Origin: an uncultured Lachnospiraceae bacterium
Lineage (GTDB): Bacteria > Bacillota > Clostridia > Lachnospirales > Lachnospiraceae
Length of the DNA stretch: 53,186 nucleotides
Direction of reading: 5' to 3'
Assembly (NCBI GenBank): GCA_947631625.1
Contig: CANRMA010000018.1
Location: forward strand, 1 to 53,186
Shown here: in pieces, positions 27,700-35,580 of the stretch
Numbering within the stretch: the first letter of the stretch is position 1
Layout of the letters: each line of letters opens with the position of its first letter
The notes under the pieces: generated by a model
The model's input: only the letters and a program-made list of their open reading frames with translations
Told to the model about the DNA's origin: nothing
Database searches by the model: none
Position numbers and translations under genes: made by a program

Positions 27700-27803
27700 A
27701 TGAAATAACGTAGTGTAATGAAATAATATAGTGTAATGAAATAATGTAGTGTCATGAAATAATGTAGTGTCATGAGATAATATAGTATAATGAAATAATA
27801 TAT
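27700..27803. repeat. 18-bp tandem repeat array
   Basis: Units begin at 27700, 27718, 27736, 27754, 27772 and 27790 (partial). The consensus is ATGAAATAATGTAGTGTC with one to three changes per unit. There are no spacers, so it is not CRISPR. Confidence 0.9.
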
Positions 27804-27867
27804 GTCATTTGAAGATCATAATATAAATCCGGATTATCTAAAAGAAAGAAGCGCAATAAAAGATTAA

Positions 27868-27907
27868 AAGCAGGACGAGGCTATCATAGCCTTAGTCCTG
27901 CTTTTTC
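27868..27907. terminator. Bidirectional intrinsic terminator
   Basis: AGCAGGAC pairs with GTCCTGCT, and the inner AGGCTAT pairs with ATAGCCT. A runs of four on one side and T runs of five on the other give U tracts on both strands. It should end transcription of the 27946-28707 gene. Confidence 0.85.
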
Positions 27908-27945
27908 CTTTTCATTTATTGACACATACAATTTTACCAATTCAA

Positions 27946-28707
27946 TTACGAAATTGCCGGCCATACCCCATTTACTTTATTTTTCACAGAACTTATAACG
28001 CCAAAATTTCCAAAGCTGACAGGACTCACCACCATCTTCGCCGGAGCATTAGGTCCTTTCGTAAGCAGTTCATATATTTTTCTTGCATTTATGATTTCAT
28101 CTTCCAACTGGCTTTCATTAAACTTACATTTTAAAAGCTGCGCCTGATAAGAAGCAAGAAATGCATTAAAATCAATCTTTGTCACATCAACGCTTGACTT
28201 AACTGCTGTACATACAAGGCTCTTTTCAGCATACTTGGTAATACTCTGAGCGGTAATATGCCTGCTCCAATACATCAAATCAAGTCTGACGATCGCCAAG
28301 CCTTCTGTGGCTATGTAATATGTGTACTCTTCCCTCTCTTCACCATCTCCGGCTCCTAAAACAGTCTTCAAACCCGTATTGACCAAGGAAGTTAATCCGT
28401 CAATAATGTCATCCTTGCTGCCCGTTAATACATTTTTTAATGCATCGCCAATGCCTTTCGTAATATCCTCATCCGGCGTATTAGTTGTGATTACCCTTAT
28501 CTCCTGATGACTGCCCAACTTGACTGTTATCGGAACTGTTGGATTTTCAGTTGTTCCTGCATTTCGTAAAGATTTCGCAATAGTTTCCTCATACAAATCT
28601 GCCTTTTGCTTTGATAATTCATACAGAAGATTTAAGGTTTCCTTAATCTCTGCCGTTACTCCCGGAGTCTGATCCGCTTTTTTAATAACATCTTTAATAA
28701 CACCCAT
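27946..28707 (-). CDS. Uncharacterised soluble protein behind a palindromic operator
   Basis: A 253-aa protein that I do not recognise. It has no signal peptide and no clear membrane helix. The N-terminal part (about 1-60) is helical and charged. The middle contains a DDIIDGLTSLVNTGLKTVLGAG segment, followed by a conserved-looking EYTYYIATEGLAIVRLDLMYW. The ATG at 28707 is chosen because AGGAG lies 8 nt upstream; the ATG at 28725 overlaps this SD. It is a single-gene unit with its own promoter (28783-28812), an operator-like palindrome and a strong terminator, so it is tightly regulated. Confidence 0.7.
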   Translation of the reverse strand: MGVIKDVIKKADQTPGVTAEIKETLNLLYELSKQKADLYEETIAKSLRNAGTTENPTVPITVKLGSHQEIRVITTNTPDEDITKGIGDALKNVLTGSKDDIIDGLTSLVNTGLKTVLGAGDGEEREEYTYYIATEGLAIVRLDLMYWSRHITAQSITKYAEKSLVCTAVKSSVDVTKIDFNAFLASYQAQLLKCKFNESQLEDEIINARKIYELLTKGPNAPAKMVVSPVSFGNFGVISSVKNKVNGVWPAIS

Positions 28708-28750
28708 AATAAATTCTCCTTTCAACTATTTAATTTGGGGATAATTTTAT

Positions 28751-28795
28751 TATAGTATCTGAATGGCTTGCCATTCAGATACTATATAGTATCTG
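28751..28795. promoter_or_regulatory. Operator-like overlapping palindromes with three half-sites
   Basis: A perfect inverted repeat with 17-bp arms (28751-28786, 2-nt centre) shares its right arm with a second perfect 20-bp palindrome, CAGATACTATATAGTATCTG (28776-28795). Three CAGATACTAT half-sites result. The second palindrome covers the -10 box of the promoter at 28783-28812 and the first covers the initial transcribed bases, as expected for repressor binding. Confidence 0.75.
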
Positions 28796-28812
28796 GGTTA
28801 TTGTTTTGTCAA
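28783..28812 (-). promoter_or_regulatory. Sigma-A-type promoter of the 27946-28707 gene
   Basis: On the minus strand, TTGACA (28807-28812) is followed after 18 nt by TATATA (28783-28788). The -10 is embedded in the palindrome at 28776-28795. Confidence 0.65.
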
Positions 28813-28935
28813 CTGCCTTTTTACTTTTTTAATAAAATATTTAAAAAGGAGTTCCTTATAAATAATGCCTTAAATAAATGACATTCCTCTCAGAACTCCT
28901 TCAATACTATCATAAATGTATTATCAAACCATACT

Positions 28936-29430
28936 TTAGAGCTTCGACATCAGCCAATAAAACACCCCAAGCACCCAACTTGTAAAAATCCCATACAATA
29001 TAACCGGTCCCGCTATTGTAAAAATCTTGCAGCCGATACCAAAGATCTGCCCTTCTTTTTTATACTCTATGGCAGGCGCCGAAACCGAATTGGCAAAACC
29101 CGTGATAGGCACCAACGCTCCCGCGCCGCCCCAGTCAACCAGCTTGGGATAAATATTAAAGCCCGTCAGTATCACGCTTATCAATACCAAAAGCATGGAG
29201 CACCACGCGCCCGCGGTCTCTTTGTCTATACCCATACTGTTTGTCGCATAATTTAAGATAGCCTGCCCTATAATGCAGATTATCCCACCCATTATAAATG
29301 CTTTGAACATCTGCAGCGCAAGATTATGTGTAGGCGTAACCGCTTTTACACGTTCATTATACCGCTTATTTTCCGCAGCTTTATCCTGCTGTTTAGTTTT
29401 TTCCTGCTGAATTTCCTGATCACTATTCAT
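28936..29430 (-). CDS. spoVAC: Stage V sporulation protein AC
   Basis: A 164-aa membrane protein of the SpoVA channel, which moves dipicolinic acid into the forming spore and releases it at germination. It has a charged N-terminal tail, then hydrophobic helices with the family motifs VTPTHNLALQMFKAFIMGG and ITGFANSVSAPAIEYKKEG. SpoVAC has been proposed to be a mechanosensitive channel. It is the last gene of spoVAA-AB-AC; spoVAD and spoVAE, which usually follow, are not in this window. Confidence 0.95.
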   Translation of the reverse strand: MNSDQEIQQEKTKQQDKAAENKRYNERVKAVTPTHNLALQMFKAFIMGGIICIIGQAILNYATNSMGIDKETAGAWCSMLLVLISVILTGFNIYPKLVDWGGAGALVPITGFANSVSAPAIEYKKEGQIFGIGCKIFTIAGPVILYGIFTSWVLGVFYWLMSKL

Positions 29431-29460
29431 ACATAAACCTCTCTTTAATATAAATTTTTA

Positions 29461-29498
29461 GGTAATTGCGAAACTATTGTTAAAGCTTCCGAATTCAG
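29461..29498. repeat. Partial copy of the inverted-repeat family end
   Basis: GGTAATTGCGAAACTAT at 29461-29477 equals the outer end of the right arm of the 24571-24765 element, read on the other strand. It continues into TTAAAGCTTCCGAATTCAG, a 19-bp string that recurs with one change at 17007-17025 beside an antiporter gene stop. Confidence 0.6.
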
Positions 29499-29504
29499 TC
29501 TGCC

Positions 29505-30005
29505 CTATACCCCGCCACACAAAAATACCTGCTGTGAAAAATATATCAGGCTGCCTATAAGTTTACCCAGGGCAACCGATAATATCGCGATCCCAAGCCC
29601 GTGTCTGAACCCTATCCGTCTTGAAAAAATAGGGATCGTATTTAACATCTCCGCTATTGCCAACGCTAATGCGCCAACAAATATACCGGAAAAGGCTCCA
29701 TACATTATCAATATTACGTTTGATATTATACTCCATGCCGTTATTGTGCCTGCGCTTCCGGACAGGTTGTGCGCCAACACCCATTTCCCTATATTAAGTC
29801 TATCGCTGAATATACTTAAAAAGTCGCCTGCAAGTGTTCCTAAAACCACCATTTCTTCCAAAACAAAAATTTTATCGGCTATATGCATTTTACCGGCGAA
29901 CCGGGGTATAAGCCCTACGGACAATAAAACCGTAAAAACTCCTCCTGACACCACAAAACCGAAACTTATGCCTAAGACAGCCATAAATATCTGCTTAATC
30001 AACAT
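29505..30005 (-). CDS. spoVAB: Stage V sporulation protein AB
   Basis: A 166-aa protein with about four hydrophobic segments and the SpoVAB features SGGVFTVLLSVGLIPRFAGK and LGTLAGDFLSIF. It is part of the spore inner-membrane dipicolinate channel. It overlaps spoVAA by 11 nt, implying coupled translation, and is followed by 74 nt containing a repeat fragment before spoVAC. Confidence 0.94.
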   Translation of the reverse strand: MLIKQIFMAVLGISFGFVVSGGVFTVLLSVGLIPRFAGKMHIADKIFVLEEMVVLGTLAGDFLSIFSDRLNIGKWVLAHNLSGSAGTITAWSIISNVILIMYGAFSGIFVGALALAIAEMLNTIPIFSRRIGFRHGLGIAILSVALGKLIGSLIYFSQQVFLCGGV

Positions 30006-30633
30006 CTATCATTTTCCCTTCTCTGTCCGCAGTCTCTATCAGAGCCTTATTTACATCTGACTCGTAAACACGCATTTCCACCTCTATAGGCGTCGGATCT
30101 TTGGTTATCCGCCTGCCTCCTATATGGTTAAAGAAAACCGTGATACCCACTGCAAGACCGATAGAATAAGCAATCTCCAGGATACCGTACCCGTCTCCGG
30201 CCTGTCCCGTCACCATCTCATACAATTTAGAGAAAACCTCATTTATACCGATATCATTGTGAAAAGCCATTATTGTAAACGCAGTTCCGAAAAAACTTAT
30301 CAGTGACACAAATGCGATTTTTACGGCCTGTACCGGACCTTTATGCTTATCAACGTTGATCTGCTCCACTAAAACATCGATCTCTCCAAGATTTTCAACC
30401 GTAACATTGGGAAAAGCTTTTTCTATTTCGTCGATCACTTTAAGCATGCTTATGACCTGACGCTTTCTTTCTCCTTTTTTAAAATGATACAGTTTGATGG
30501 TTTTTACTTTTGCAAGTATGTTAGCATCGGCACAGATCATTTTACCGATATCTTTGATATAAACATCCTCTGACTGTAATTCCACATTCTGCTCTGCTTT
30601 AAAATATAAAGTAATGTTGTTATTAGTTGACAT
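29995..30633 (-). CDS. spoVAA: Stage V sporulation protein AA
   Basis: A 212-aa protein with a soluble N-terminal domain (about 1-95, YFKAEQNVELQSEDVYIKDI), then two hydrophobic segments, matching SpoVAA. It is the first gene of the sporulation operon; expression in the forespore under sigma-G is expected from known biology. I could not fix a clear sigma-G promoter in the 150-nt divergent region. Its presence supports a spore-forming host. Confidence 0.94.
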   Translation of the reverse strand: MSTNNNITLYFKAEQNVELQSEDVYIKDIGKMICADANILAKVKTIKLYHFKKGERKRQVISMLKVIDEIEKAFPNVTVENLGEIDVLVEQINVDKHKGPVQAVKIAFVSLISFFGTAFTIMAFHNDIGINEVFSKLYEMVTGQAGDGYGILEIAYSIGLAVGITVFFNHIGGRRITKDPTPIEVEMRVYESDVNKALIETADREGKMIDVD

Positions 30634-30730
30634 AATATATCATTTCCTTTTACTGTTGGATTATGACTTATTATTATCAGATTTGGATTTTTTATTCATA
30701 CATGCTTACCAATAAATTCTCAAATTAATG

Positions 30731-30759
30731 TTGACAAAACGATAGAGACAGTATAGAAT
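30731..30759 (+). promoter_or_regulatory. Promoter of the membrane protein/winged-helix pair
   Basis: TTGACA (30731-30736), 17 nt, then TAGAAT (30754-30759), about 40 nt before the start codon. A near-consensus sigma-A promoter. Confidence 0.7.
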
Positions 30760-30799
30760 AATAGAGTAGTCTAAAATATAGAGTATGGAGGAACAAATT

Positions 30800-31462
30800 A
30801 TGAGTCAAATAATTGCAGAAGCGCTTGAAGATGTTAATTTAATTAAAAAAGTCATAGATAAGACACATAATGACTTTTCCAAAGTGTCAAACTTTTTTAT
30901 TGGTATTGGAGTTATCCAAATGATTACCTGTATCTTGTGTGCCTTGATGTTTGGAGCAATGAAAAATATGGGGGATATCAGCCTGACAATGTGGAGACTT
31001 TTCAGAGGAATCAGCTTTGTATCAATTATAGGGTATTTTATTGTTTACCTCATTTATCATCACAAATTGAAACAATTCAAAAATGAACTGAGTATGAGCC
31101 TTATCAATATTTGGGGGATGCTGTTGGTCGGGGGAGAATTATTCCGTATATTATTTAATATGGTCAGCTATGAAAGGACAGGTAATGATCAATTCATTCA
31201 GCCCCTTTTTCAATTCGTTTTTGTGATGATCGGGTGCTTTGTTATGGGATTTGTCATTCAGGATAAATTGATACAAAGGGTTTCTCTCTCATTGGCATTT
31301 CTTTTTCTTATTTTGGCGGGGACCGGTTTGGAAGTAAGAGTAGCAGACTTTCATGGAAATGATGTAAAAATAAATGCCACTACTATTTTTACGGCAGTTA
31401 TTTTGTCAGTCGGCATGATCTTAATGGGGATTTATTTAAAAAAGGGAAAGGGAGCAAAATAA
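30800..31462 (+). CDS. Six-helix membrane protein of unknown function
   Basis: A 220-aa protein with about six hydrophobic segments and a short charged N-terminal tail. I do not recognise a family. The ATG at 30800 is preceded by GGAGG at 8 nt; an earlier ATG at 30785 overlaps the SD and is ignored. The next gene, a winged-helix regulator, begins 1 nt after its stop. Such membrane protein plus single-domain regulator pairs often form self-regulated units, possibly stress- or drug-responsive, but this is inference. Confidence 0.75.
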   Translation: MSQIIAEALEDVNLIKKVIDKTHNDFSKVSNFFIGIGVIQMITCILCALMFGAMKNMGDISLTMWRLFRGISFVSIIGYFIVYLIYHHKLKQFKNELSMSLINIWGMLLVGGELFRILFNMVSYERTGNDQFIQPLFQFVFVMIGCFVMGFVIQDKLIQRVSLSLAFLFLILAGTGLEVRVADFHGNDVKINATTIFTAVILSVGMILMGIYLKKGKGAK

Positions 31463-31463
31463 G

Positions 31464-31757
31464 GTGGATCTTTTTTCTATACCGGAGGCGTTTACCAACA
31501 AACTCCGTCTTGCCATTATCTCCGCTTTAGTTACGGGCGAAAAAAACTTTAGAGAGCTTCAAAATCTTACAGATGCGACATCGGGCAATCTTGGAGCCCA
31601 ACTTTTAAAACTGGAAGAATGCGAATATATAAATTGTAAAAAAGAATTTATTAACAGAAAACCACAAAGCACATATCAGCTTACGGAAAAAGGCTTATCA
31701 GAATTTAAAGCCTATGTAATTTTATTGGAAAAAATTTTAAAAGGCATAAGTGAATAA
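31464..31757 (+). CDS. Winged-helix transcriptional regulator (HTH_34-like)
   Basis: A 97-aa single-domain protein with LRLAIISALVTGEKNFRELQ, then SGNLGAQLLKLEECEYI as the recognition region and STYQLTEKGLSEFKAY as wing and C-terminal helix. This is the pattern of small MarR/ArsR-like winged helices of the HTH_34 type. The start is GTG, with GGGAG upstream in the end of the preceding gene. It is co-transcribed with the membrane protein and probably controls the pair's promoter. Confidence 0.85.
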   Translation: MDLFSIPEAFTNKLRLAIISALVTGEKNFRELQNLTDATSGNLGAQLLKLEECEYINCKKEFINRKPQSTYQLTEKGLSEFKAYVILLEKILKGISE

Positions 31758-31788
31758 CGAATTGTTTTGTTCATTTAAGCTCATTCCG

Positions 31789-31974
31789 TCACTGCGCCCC
31801 AATAATCCGATACTCCATAAACTCATATAAAAGCTTCGTGCCTTCCGCTATCTCAGGCGGAAGAAGCGCCCTCGCAACAAGCTTAACCTCATCGCTTTCA
31901 ATATCTATGCGCTTAAGATTGGCATAATCGCCGTCAATACTTACTACCTGATACTCAAAAGTATTCATTATCAT
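31789..31974 (-). CDS. Small conserved hypothetical protein
   Basis: A 61-aa soluble protein with the sequence VVSIDGDYANLKRIDIES, then VKLVARALLPPEIAEGTKLL. It looks like a small beta-rich domain and resembles short hypotheticals common in Lachnospiraceae, but I know no function. ATG codons occur at residues 1 and 3. The first overlaps the stop of the upstream micro-protein (ATGA), so the two are probably translationally coupled. Confidence 0.75.
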   Translation of the reverse strand: MIMNTFEYQVVSIDGDYANLKRIDIESDEVKLVARALLPPEIAEGTKLLYEFMEYRIIGAQ

Positions 31975-32087
31975 TCTTCCTCGTCGTCAACGGCTGCCGC
32001 CACTCCTGAAACAACCGCAGAAACAACCGAAATCACAACCGGAATCAATATAACGACCAAGCCGCCTGCCAATAATAAGAATTCCAT
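31971..32087 (-). CDS. 38-aa single-pass membrane micro-protein
   Basis: The ATG at 32087 is preceded by GAAGG at 8 nt. The product starts MEFLLLAGGLVVILIPVVIS, continues with small and valine-rich residues and ends in DDEEE, so it is one hydrophobic helix with an acidic tail. The stop overlaps the start of the 61-aa protein by 4 nt. The good SD, the overlap and the clean composition support a real gene that length filters would miss. Confidence 0.6.
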   Translation of the reverse strand: MEFLLLAGGLVVILIPVVISVVSAVVSGVAAAVDDEEE

Positions 32088-32270
32088 ATTTTTTACCTTC
32101 TTTCCATAGATATATGCACTGTATCGTACAAGATATATCTATATTTTACATTTATATTATTAAAATGTAAAGTGTGCAGATAAAATTAATTTATCAAATC
32201 CTGCCGTAACCATATCTTAGCTATAACCTTGGTCATGCTGAAATTTATACAAAGATTTTTTTAAATTTAC

Positions 32271-32350
32271 CGTGCGTTAATCTTACCATACGCTCATCTT
32301 ACTGTGCGTTCATCTTACTGTGCATTCATCTTACTGTGCGTTCATCTGCG
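32271..32350. repeat. Five 16-bp tandem repeats at the 3' end of the reductase gene
   Basis: Units start at 32271, 32287, 32303, 32319 and 32335, with consensus TGTGCGTTCATCTTAC. The gene's last codons and stop lie within the last two units, so the array extends from coding into downstream sequence. Confidence 0.88.
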
Positions 32351-33257
32351 CCTTTTCTTCCATCGCCTTAACCATATCGAGTATTATCTCGTGCGTGGGT
32401 ATTGCAACCCCAAGACGCCGTCCCTCTCTTACCACCGCTCCGTTTATTACAGATACTTCCGTTTTTCTGCCGGCTTTCAGATCCGCATATATACTGGTAT
32501 ATCCGCCCGGAGAATTTTTAAGGTGCTTATTTATCCTTTCTATCTGTTCCTCTGCCGCAAAAGTATATCCGTCAGCGCAGGCCACTTCACAGATCTCTGT
32601 TATAAGCTTCTTCGCAATATCCCATGCCGCCTCATTTTCAGCAACATATCCCTGCGGCGCCTGCAAAAGTCCGGAAAGTACACTGGAAGAAGCATTTATC
32701 ATAAGTTTATTCCATATCATTTTCTTGACATCGCCACTAAGCTCACAGGGAAAACCGCAGTTACTGAAAGTTTCCGACACTTTGGCAAAATCCCCGGCCA
32801 TACCTGATACCGCTCCGATATATGTGTCACCAAGCCCGCTGTGGCATACGGTATTTTCATTTATCCTGTAACTTCCCTGATTGGTCGTCCCTATTATTAT
32901 CCGCTCTTTAGGCGCATATTCCATAAGTATCTTTTCATGGCCTGCGCCATTTTGCAGCGTCATCAGAAAAGTTCCGTTCCCCATAAGATGTTTTACGGAC
33001 TCAAGCGCAGCCCGCGAATCCCCCGCTTTAACAAACAAAAGCGCCAGTTCCGCTTCAGTTATATCCGAAGCATCATTCGTGGCATCAGGATAAAAAACTT
33101 CTTCGCTGCCGTCGTTTTCACGTATGCGCACGCCTTTTTCTTTAATGATATCCATTGCCACGGCATTCCTGCCAACAAGAGTCACCTCATTGTGCCGCGA
33201 GAGATACCCTCCAAACAAAAGCCCCATCGCGCCCGCTCCTACCAGTACAATCTTCAT
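32331..33257 (-). CDS. Ketopantoate reductase (PanE/ApbA) family oxidoreductase
   Basis: A 308-aa NADPH-dependent reductase-like protein. It has the Rossmann motif VGAGAMGLLFGGYL at the N-terminus, the ALLFVKAGDSR and LQNGAGHEK segments, and a C-terminal helical domain with KKMIWNKLMINASSS, whose lysine is typical of the catalytic site. Family members reduce 2-dehydropantoate to pantoate for coenzyme A synthesis, but many paralogues act on other 2-keto acids. No pan genes are nearby, so the exact substrate is open. Confidence 0.88.
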   Translation of the reverse strand: MKIVLVGAGAMGLLFGGYLSRHNEVTLVGRNAVAMDIIKEKGVRIRENDGSEEVFYPDATNDASDITEAELALLFVKAGDSRAALESVKHLMGNGTFLMTLQNGAGHEKILMEYAPKERIIIGTTNQGSYRINENTVCHSGLGDTYIGAVSGMAGDFAKVSETFSNCGFPCELSGDVKKMIWNKLMINASSSVLSGLLQAPQGYVAENEAAWDIAKKLITEICEVACADGYTFAAEEQIERINKHLKNSPGGYTSIYADLKAGRKTEVSVINGAVVREGRRLGVAIPTHEIILDMVKAMEEKAQMNAQ

Positions 33258-33370
33258 ATACTGCTTCCTTTCCTTCTATGCAATTAATTCTTAAATGTAA
33301 ATTGGGGGAATTTCGGCTTGACCTGCTGCTCATTATCCGCGCCTGCCGCTCACCGTGGAATATACCATGA

Positions 33371-33637
33371 TCAATATACTTTCTTTATCTCATCCGCTCT
33401 ATTTATCCCGTACATGTTCATAAATTTTTCCAGATCTTTACTGTTGCAGATAAGCATGACTTCTTCAAACCCGCCCGTCTTCATATTTTTAAAACCGGCG
33501 ACCTGTTCACCGTTACATATGCTGCATTTTATCACCGGGCTCAGAGTTTCCCTGTCATATGTCTCCGCTTTTAAAAGCGCTTGCTTTGAATTGTCGGAAT
33601 TCTTTTTTAAAATAGCATTTAAAGATTTAAGTTTCAT
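33371..33637 (-). CDS. Small CxxC-containing conserved protein
   Basis: An 88-aa protein with the core PVIKCSICNGEQVAGFKNM, a LICNSKDLEKFMNMYGI segment and a basic N-terminus. The CxxC suggests metal binding or redox activity, although a second cysteine pair is missing. Similar short proteins occur in Lachnospiraceae, and I know no experimental function. GGAG lies 8 nt before the ATG. It starts 14 nt after the EAL gene and is probably co-transcribed with it. Confidence 0.75.
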   Translation of the reverse strand: MKLKSLNAILKKNSDNSKQALLKAETYDRETLSPVIKCSICNGEQVAGFKNMKTGGFEEVMLICNSKDLEKFMNMYGINRADEIKKVY

Positions 33638-33651
33638 AAAAAACGCTCCGG

Positions 33652-35580
33652 CTACCCTCTGTTTTCATTGGTGATAAATTCAACAAAAGCATCCCGCGCA
33701 ATTGGTTTGGAGAAGAAATATCCCTGAATATAATCACACTCAAGATCCGAAAATGCATCCAACATTTCCTTTGTTTCAACGCCTTCGACAACAATCTTCA
33801 TATTCATGTCTTTTAACATTCTGACTGTGTTTTTAATAAATATCCACATCTTGGAATTATCATTTTCATCTACAAAAGACTTATCCAGTTTAATTATTTC
33901 AAGAGGAAGTTGGATCACGCGCTTCATATTGGAATAGCCCGTTCCGTAATCGTCCAGTGAAAAACTAAGACCGGCCTTTACAAGCTTATCAATATTTTCC
34001 GTCATGACACGCTGATCATAAGCCGCCGCAGTCTCCGTTATCTCAAGATTGATCTTATCAGGCGATATACGATGTCTGTCCATAATGGACAGGATTATAT
34101 CCGGAAGATCGCCGTTCATTACCTGGGCAACGGACAGATTTACTTCTATATACCTGAGTCCGAGCCTTTCAAATTCATCGCTTGCAATAAATCCGCAAAC
34201 CTGTTCAAATACAAACTCGCCTATCTTATGTATGGCTCCGCTCTGCTCAGCGGCAGTAATAAGCAGTTCCGGTGAAATGAAACCATGCTGAGGGTCATTT
34301 AAACGTATCAACGCTTCCGCAGATATGAATTTTCTCTCCGAAACAGAATAAATAGGCTGATAATATACCTCAAAGCTCTCGTTTTTAAGCGCTCTGTCTA
34401 TGATTGCGTCAATGTTGTTATGTATATCCAACTGACCTTTGTCATAAATCTCACCCGCTTTTAATACCTTGCCGGTATAGTAATTTTTCTTATGAAAATC
34501 CGCCCCGAAAGACATGAGAGTCTTAAAATCCTTAAGTTCTTCGGGGCACTGCGCCAATACGACAAAAGGTTCTAAAGTTATCTTCAGATCGTTAATATTT
34601 ACGCTTCTTTTCAGCACTCTGTTCAAAGCCTCAGCTATACGCTCGGCCTTTTCTTTATTTTTACCGCTCAATACCATCCTAAACCTGCAATTGTCAAGAT
34701 AATACAGATCGGCGTGTCCGTGCATTCCTTTATCAACAGTACGCACTTTATCGGCAACTACATTCAATATCTCCATAGCGGCATCAAAACCTATCATTGC
34801 CTGTATGGCCGGAAAATTACCTATATTGAGCATAATGACCGTAACGTGCTTGTTATTAAGATAAGTGCGTTTCATATCGTAAACATATGCGCTGTACGTT
34901 ATAAGACGCGTAAAAGAATCTATATGATCCTCAGGCCTCTGTATGCCTATGCTTATGATAAGAAGCCCTACGGCGCCGCCGAATATCTCAACACGCGCGC
35001 TGTGATTAAGCATCTGTATCACCATAGCAATCATTGTTATAGGTATTATCGCGCCCAATGAGATCATCTTATCCCACAAAAACAATTTACGATAACATAT
35101 TATATACACTATCGCATATATGACATATATGACTGTAGTCACATACATAAGTATAAACCACGGCCCTCTTTCATATCCGTTTGTAACCGAAAAAACCTTA
35201 TTATCAAAAAAATTGACAATAAACGCAGCCAACATAACAGCTGCCGGCGATATCAATGCAGCCTGAATCAAATAATTCCTGCAAAGCTTATGCCAACTGT
35301 CCGTCAGGGCTATTATAAAAATAAGATATAATGGGACACTTAGATAGTGCGTTAAAAGATAACCAAAATGAGTCCCATAAAGCGCGACTACATTAGTCGT
35401 TTGGGCATTATCAAGACTGACCGCCGCAATATCAAATACAGCCGACAAAGCAGAGGTAGATATTATCGCTATATACAGATGGTTAATCAAACCGCGGGTC
35501 ATCTTACGCATTACACATGAACACATAAGTATAATAAGTAAAATAATTGCGGCTATATCAAGACTAATGCTTTTCCCCAT
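33652..35580 (-). CDS. Membrane c-di-GMP phosphodiesterase with degenerate GGDEF and EAL domains
   Basis: A 642-aa protein. About seven membrane helices (roughly 1-230) form a sensor-like region. A GGDEF-fold domain (about 235-370) follows but lacks the GGDEF signature, so it should not make c-di-GMP. The C-terminal EAL domain (about 385-635) keeps the catalytic motifs: SAEALIRL, LEITETA, DDYGTGYSNM, KLDKSFVD, VEGVET and QGYFFSKP. Hydrolysis of cyclic di-GMP is expected, controlling motility or surface attachment. Confidence 0.92.
   Translation of the reverse strand: MGKSISLDIAAIILLIILMCSCVMRKMTRGLINHLYIAIISTSALSAVFDIAAVSLDNAQTTNVVALYGTHFGYLLTHYLSVPLYLIFIIALTDSWHKLCRNYLIQAALISPAAVMLAAFIVNFFDNKVFSVTNGYERGPWFILMYVTTVIYVIYAIVYIICYRKLFLWDKMISLGAIIPITMIAMVIQMLNHSARVEIFGGAVGLLIISIGIQRPEDHIDSFTRLITYSAYVYDMKRTYLNNKHVTVIMLNIGNFPAIQAMIGFDAAMEILNVVADKVRTVDKGMHGHADLYYLDNCRFRMVLSGKNKEKAERIAEALNRVLKRSVNINDLKITLEPFVVLAQCPEELKDFKTLMSFGADFHKKNYYTGKVLKAGEIYDKGQLDIHNNIDAIIDRALKNESFEVYYQPIYSVSERKFISAEALIRLNDPQHGFISPELLITAAEQSGAIHKIGEFVFEQVCGFIASDEFERLGLRYIEVNLSVAQVMNGDLPDIILSIMDRHRISPDKINLEITETAAAYDQRVMTENIDKLVKAGLSFSLDDYGTGYSNMKRVIQLPLEIIKLDKSFVDENDNSKMWIFIKNTVRMLKDMNMKIVVEGVETKEMLDAFSDLECDYIQGYFFSKPIARDAFVEFITNENRG

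Larger units (their letters stand above)
27554..27945. other. Intergenic region with 18-bp repeats and a strong hairpin
   Basis: It holds the leader of the GTPase-NYN gene, six 18-bp tandem units (27700-27803) and a strong two-way terminator (27868-27907). No coding sequence is visible. Confidence 0.7.
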
